NCBI GenBank assembly: GCA_946481475.1
Contig: CAMLOB010000147.1
Span: 1 to 8,098 of the forward strand
DNA length: 8,098 nt
Direction: 5' to 3'
DNA from: an uncultured Chlorobiota bacterium
Lineage (GTDB): Bacteria > Bacteroidota > Kapaibacteriia > OLB7
The notes beneath the pieces are model-generated. The model ran no database searches and was not told the origin of the DNA. It saw nothing but the letters and a program-made list of their open reading frames with translations. Each line of letters opens with the position of its first letter. The stretch's first letter is position 1. Both the position numbers and the translations under genes were made by a program. Below are positions 6,030 to 8,098 of the stretch, piece by piece.

Positions 6030-7844
6030 ATGCGACCGATCAGAACCGACATTCCCGGCGTTCCGCGCCATGCCGAAGAATCGAAACGCTTTATCCTGAA
6101 AGCCTGTCCCCTCTACAAACCTCTCTTCTGTCGTCCGCCGGAGGGGCGGACCGGGTTCGGACATGCGGCTGACGGGGAGGCCCGCACGATCCGATACCGC
6201 AGCTCCGTCAGGCTATCACGTTTTGTCGGATTCCTAGCCCTGGCGGTATTCATTCTCCTTTCGGCAGAGCTTCGCGGACAGGAGGTGGGCCGGATCGGGG
6301 GACCGGAACTCTTTCATCAGTCTCCCTTCAGCGGTTCCCTCTCTTTGTCGACGGAATATCGTTCGATGGACCGGGAGTATGGTCCGGAACGGGATGACCT
6401 GAACGGCGGCAACCTCTTCGGTACACTCTCTCTGGAACATCGGTTTGCGTCGGGGAGGATCCCGGCGGATATGACGTTTTCCACGGTCGGAGACGTTCGC
6501 GGAAATCCTTATCTCCGCTTCGGCATCCATCCGGAACTCCTGGAGGGTGACCTGAAACTTCATGCCGGAGATTTCTATGCCGATGCTTCCGACTTGACGC
6601 TCGGGGACGTTTCGCTCTTCGGAGGGGGTGCGGAGGTGAAAGGGGGAGCCGTGCGCGGAGGTCTCTGGTACGGCAAGGTGGAACGACCCTACACGTTCGA
6701 CGCCGATACGTTGCCGGACCGATCCGCGCGCACGGCTCTTGGGGGAAGAATCGGATTCGGAAGCGATCGGCGGGGATTTGCGGATGTGACGTTCATCCGG
6801 ATCGCCGACCGTGAAGAGACCGGATTCCGGAACGAAGAGAATCTGATGATCGGGACGGAATTCTTTCTTCCTCTCTTCGCAGAGAGGCTTTCGATACGGG
6901 GTGAGGGAGTGGTTTCGGCCTGGAGCGGCGATCTTGCCGGTGAGGAATTGCCGATGGACGTTCCCTTCTTCACGCCGCGTGAATCCTCGCAATTCGACGG
7001 AGCCGCATCTTTCGGTCTGCACTACGACCCCTCGATCAACGGCTCGCTGAGTCTCGACGGACGATGGATCGGTCCCGGATATGTCAACCTTGCGCAACCC
7101 TATATGCGAAATGATCTTTTCGAGGCAAGTCTCAATCCCTCTCTCTCCCTTCTTGCCGGACGGCTCTATGCAAGCGGATCCATCGGTCTGCAATGGGACA
7201 ATCTGCGGGGGACGAAAGAGGGGAGAACCACACAGGTGATCGGGTCCCTCTTCACCACGCTTCGTCCGGCCGAATGGGTCACGCTGGCCCTGTCGTTCAA
7301 TGACTTCGGGGCAAGCTCCGATCACGCCGAGGACACCATCCGCTACGGCTACGTCTCCCGGGCACTTTCGTTCTCGCCGACGTTCTACTGGAACGGTCTC
7401 GGAGGTTCGCAGGTCGGATCGGTCAATGCTTCATTGCAAAGGGGAAGAACGCGGAACCCGGGTGGAGACTTCTCCGAAAGCTCGGTGGCCGCAATCGATG
7501 CCCTCTGGACGCTGATTCTCCCCTCAACTCTCTCGCTGACAACAGGTGCAGGCTACGGGAGGACAGAGGCTGAAGCATACCACACGGAATATCTTTCGCT
7601 CAGGGAGACGATCTCCCGCTCGATGCTGGAAGGGAAGTTGATCGGATCGTTGACCGTCGGCATTTCTCACTATCGGGTCGAGGGGGGAACAAGCCTTGAT
7701 CTGAACGGCTCGCTGGCCTACGATCTCGGTCGCCCCGGCACCCTTTCGCTGACCCTTTCCAACTCCGTCGATAAGGGGTTCGGAAGTTCGGGAGGCACGA
7801 CGCGGGAACTCTACGGCGCGCTCCGCTACGGTCTCCGCCTGTAG
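6030..7844 (+). CDS. Predicted outer-membrane beta-barrel protein of unknown function
   Basis: The open frame encodes 604 residues. A hydrophobic stretch (about 66-78, FVGFLALAVFILLSA) preceded by several Arg and followed by LRGQ looks like a signal peptide. After it, about 520 residues are made of short alternating polar/hydrophobic stretches rich in Gly, Ser, Thr, Tyr and Phe (GSLSLSTEYRS, SFGLHYDPSINGSLSLDG, SLAYDLGRPGTLSLTLS), the pattern of transmembrane beta-strands. The end, GALRYGLRL, looks like a final strand, though the last residue is Leu, not the Phe usual in proteobacterial barrels. I see no TonB plug, OmpA domain or enzyme motif, so no substrate can be named. The ATG at 6030 has GGAG 9 nt upstream, but leaves about 55-60 residues before the signal peptide, and no in-frame ATG, GTG or TTG lies between. 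The gene stands alone, about 285 bp after xerD and convergent with the T9SS cargo gene. Confidence 0.75.
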   Translation: MRPIRTDIPGVPRHAEESKRFILKACPLYKPLFCRPPEGRTGFGHAADGEARTIRYRSSVRLSRFVGFLALAVFILLSAELRGQEVGRIGGPELFHQSPFSGSLSLSTEYRSMDREYGPERDDLNGGNLFGTLSLEHRFASGRIPADMTFSTVGDVRGNPYLRFGIHPELLEGDLKLHAGDFYADASDLTLGDVSLFGGGAEVKGGAVRGGLWYGKVERPYTFDADTLPDRSARTALGGRIGFGSDRRGFADVTFIRIADREETGFRNEENLMIGTEFFLPLFAERLSIRGEGVVSAWSGDLAGEELPMDVPFFTPRESSQFDGAASFGLHYDPSINGSLSLDGRWIGPGYVNLAQPYMRNDLFEASLNPSLSLLAGRLYASGSIGLQWDNLRGTKEGRTTQVIGSLFTTLRPAEWVTLALSFNDFGASSDHAEDTIRYGYVSRALSFSPTFYWNGLGGSQVGSVNASLQRGRTRNPGGDFSESSVAAIDALWTLILPSTLSLTTGAGYGRTEAEAYHTEYLSLRETISRSMLEGKLIGSLTVGISHYRVEGGTSLDLNGSLAYDLGRPGTLSLTLSNSVDKGFGSSGGTTRELYGALRYGLRL

Positions 7845-7860
7845 GGATTCATCCCCGGAA

Positions 7861-7905
7861 CCTTTGTGCCCCTTCGTATCCGCCGCGGCGGATTGATCCT
7901 TTGTG
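7861..7905. repeat. Direct repeats of CCTTTGTG flanking the palindrome
   Basis: CCTTTGTG occurs at 7861-7868 and again at 7898-7905, with the 16-bp palindrome between them. A related word (CCCTTCGT) lies at 7870-7877. The cluster looks like a remnant of short CTTTGTG/CTTCGTG-type repeats. The two 8-bp copies could also be a chance match. Confidence 0.35.
7878..7893. terminator. Perfect 16-bp palindrome in convergent gap
   Basis: ATCCGCCGCGGCGGAT is its own reverse complement and lies between two convergent genes, 33 bp after the barrel stop and 13 bp from the T9SS cargo stop. On the plus strand a T-rich stretch (TCCTTTGTGTTT) follows, so it may end transcription of the barrel gene. With a 4-nt loop the stem would be 6 bp. 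A palindromic repeat element is the alternative. Confidence 0.45.
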
Positions 7906-7906
7906 T

Positions 7907-8098
7907 TTACTCCTGGCCTCGAACCGTCAACGGCACGGAGAACCCTTCCTCTCCGATCTTCGCCGAGATCAGATACGTCCCGGTCGGCAGGGAGGAGGGA
8001 ATCGCAAGATTCACCCGATGTTCTCCCGAAGCCAATCGGTATTCCTGCGGGCTCATAACTTCTCGTCCCAGCAGATCAAACATTCTTATAGAGACATT
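7907..8098 (-). CDS. T9SS cargo protein, C-terminal sorting domain only (N-terminus beyond right edge)
   Basis: Reading leftwards from the window edge, 63 codons precede a TAA at 7907-7909. They begin NVSIRMFDLLGREV, continue with SGEHRVNLAIPSSLPTGTYL and end in a short beta-rich tail (SVPLTVRGQE). This is the type A sorting domain of the type IX secretion system: VSIRVFDLLGREV, then G-x-h-x-h, then LPxGxYh are its standard blocks. The domain is recognised at the outer membrane and normally removed as the passenger is exported or anchored to the surface. The passenger lies outside the window, so its function is unknown. The gene converges on the barrel gene with a 62-bp gap. Confidence 0.85.
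   Translation of the reverse strand, partial: NVSIRMFDLLGREVMSPQEYRLASGEHRVNLAIPSSLPTGTYLISAKIGEEGFSVPLTVRGQE

Noticed and set aside
5990..6172. A 60-residue plus-strand frame overlapping the start of the barrel gene
   Set aside because: It is in another frame over the barrel N-terminus, has no good ribosome binding site and no protein-like composition. I could not join it to the barrel frame by a simple frameshift that would restore a signal peptide.
6140..6185. GGGTTCGGAC resembling the T-arm of a tRNA gene
   Set aside because: The loop does not match the TTCRANN pattern (G where A58 is needed) and no acceptor, D-arm or anticodon arm can be folded around it.
6234..7325. A 363-codon minus-strand frame opposite the barrel gene
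   Set aside because: Low-complexity Arg/Glu/Pro-rich translation without signal or domains; the plus-strand frame has a signal peptide and beta-barrel strand pattern.

Overview
The window reads as chromosomal DNA from a moderately GC-rich member of the Bacteroidota/Chlorobi (FCB) group. The best evidence is at the right edge, where a minus-strand gene ends in a type IX secretion system (T9SS) C-terminal sorting domain, an export signal essentially confined to that group. Secreted DsbD-alpha-like proteins, a 7TM-HD phosphohydrolase of the PgpH type and an outer-membrane barrel gene fit the same assignment. Several genes have clear Shine-Dalgarno sequences (AAGGAG, GAGG, GAGGGGG). That is more typical of Chlorobi-, Ignavibacteria- or Kapabacteria-like lineages than of classical Bacteroidia, but this narrower placement is inference.

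Layout, left to right. (1) Positions 1-980, minus strand: two tandem paralogous secreted proteins of the DsbD N-terminal (alpha) domain type, the left one cut by the window edge. (2) 1048-2181, minus strand: a branched-chain amino-acid aminotransferase (ilvE), 67 bp upstream of the DsbD-alpha pair and possibly co-transcribed with it, although a hairpin lies directly after its stop codon. (3) 2182-2511: a 330-bp divergent intergenic region with promoter-like sequence for ilvE and a strong ribosome binding site for the rightward gene. (4) 2512-5744, plus strand: pgpH (7TM-HD, predicted cyclic-di-AMP phosphodiesterase) overlapping by 4 bp a XerC/XerD tyrosine recombinase. (5) 5745-6029: a non-coding gap with a perfect 9-bp stem hairpin. 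(6) 6030-7844, plus strand: a predicted outer-membrane beta-barrel protein of unknown function whose signal peptide sits about 60 residues inside the open frame. (7) 7845-7906: a short convergent gap with a perfect 16-bp palindrome between two copies of CCTTTGTG. (8) 7907 to the right edge, minus strand: the C-terminal end of a T9SS cargo protein.

Most of this is housekeeping: branched-chain amino-acid metabolism, second-messenger turnover, chromosome dimer resolution, envelope thiol chemistry and surface proteins. I do not see a defence island, prophage, CRISPR array, RNA gene or clear mobile element. The points most worth a second look are the tandem DsbD-alpha duplication, the start of the barrel gene, the pgpH-xer coupling and the two palindromic intergenic elements.
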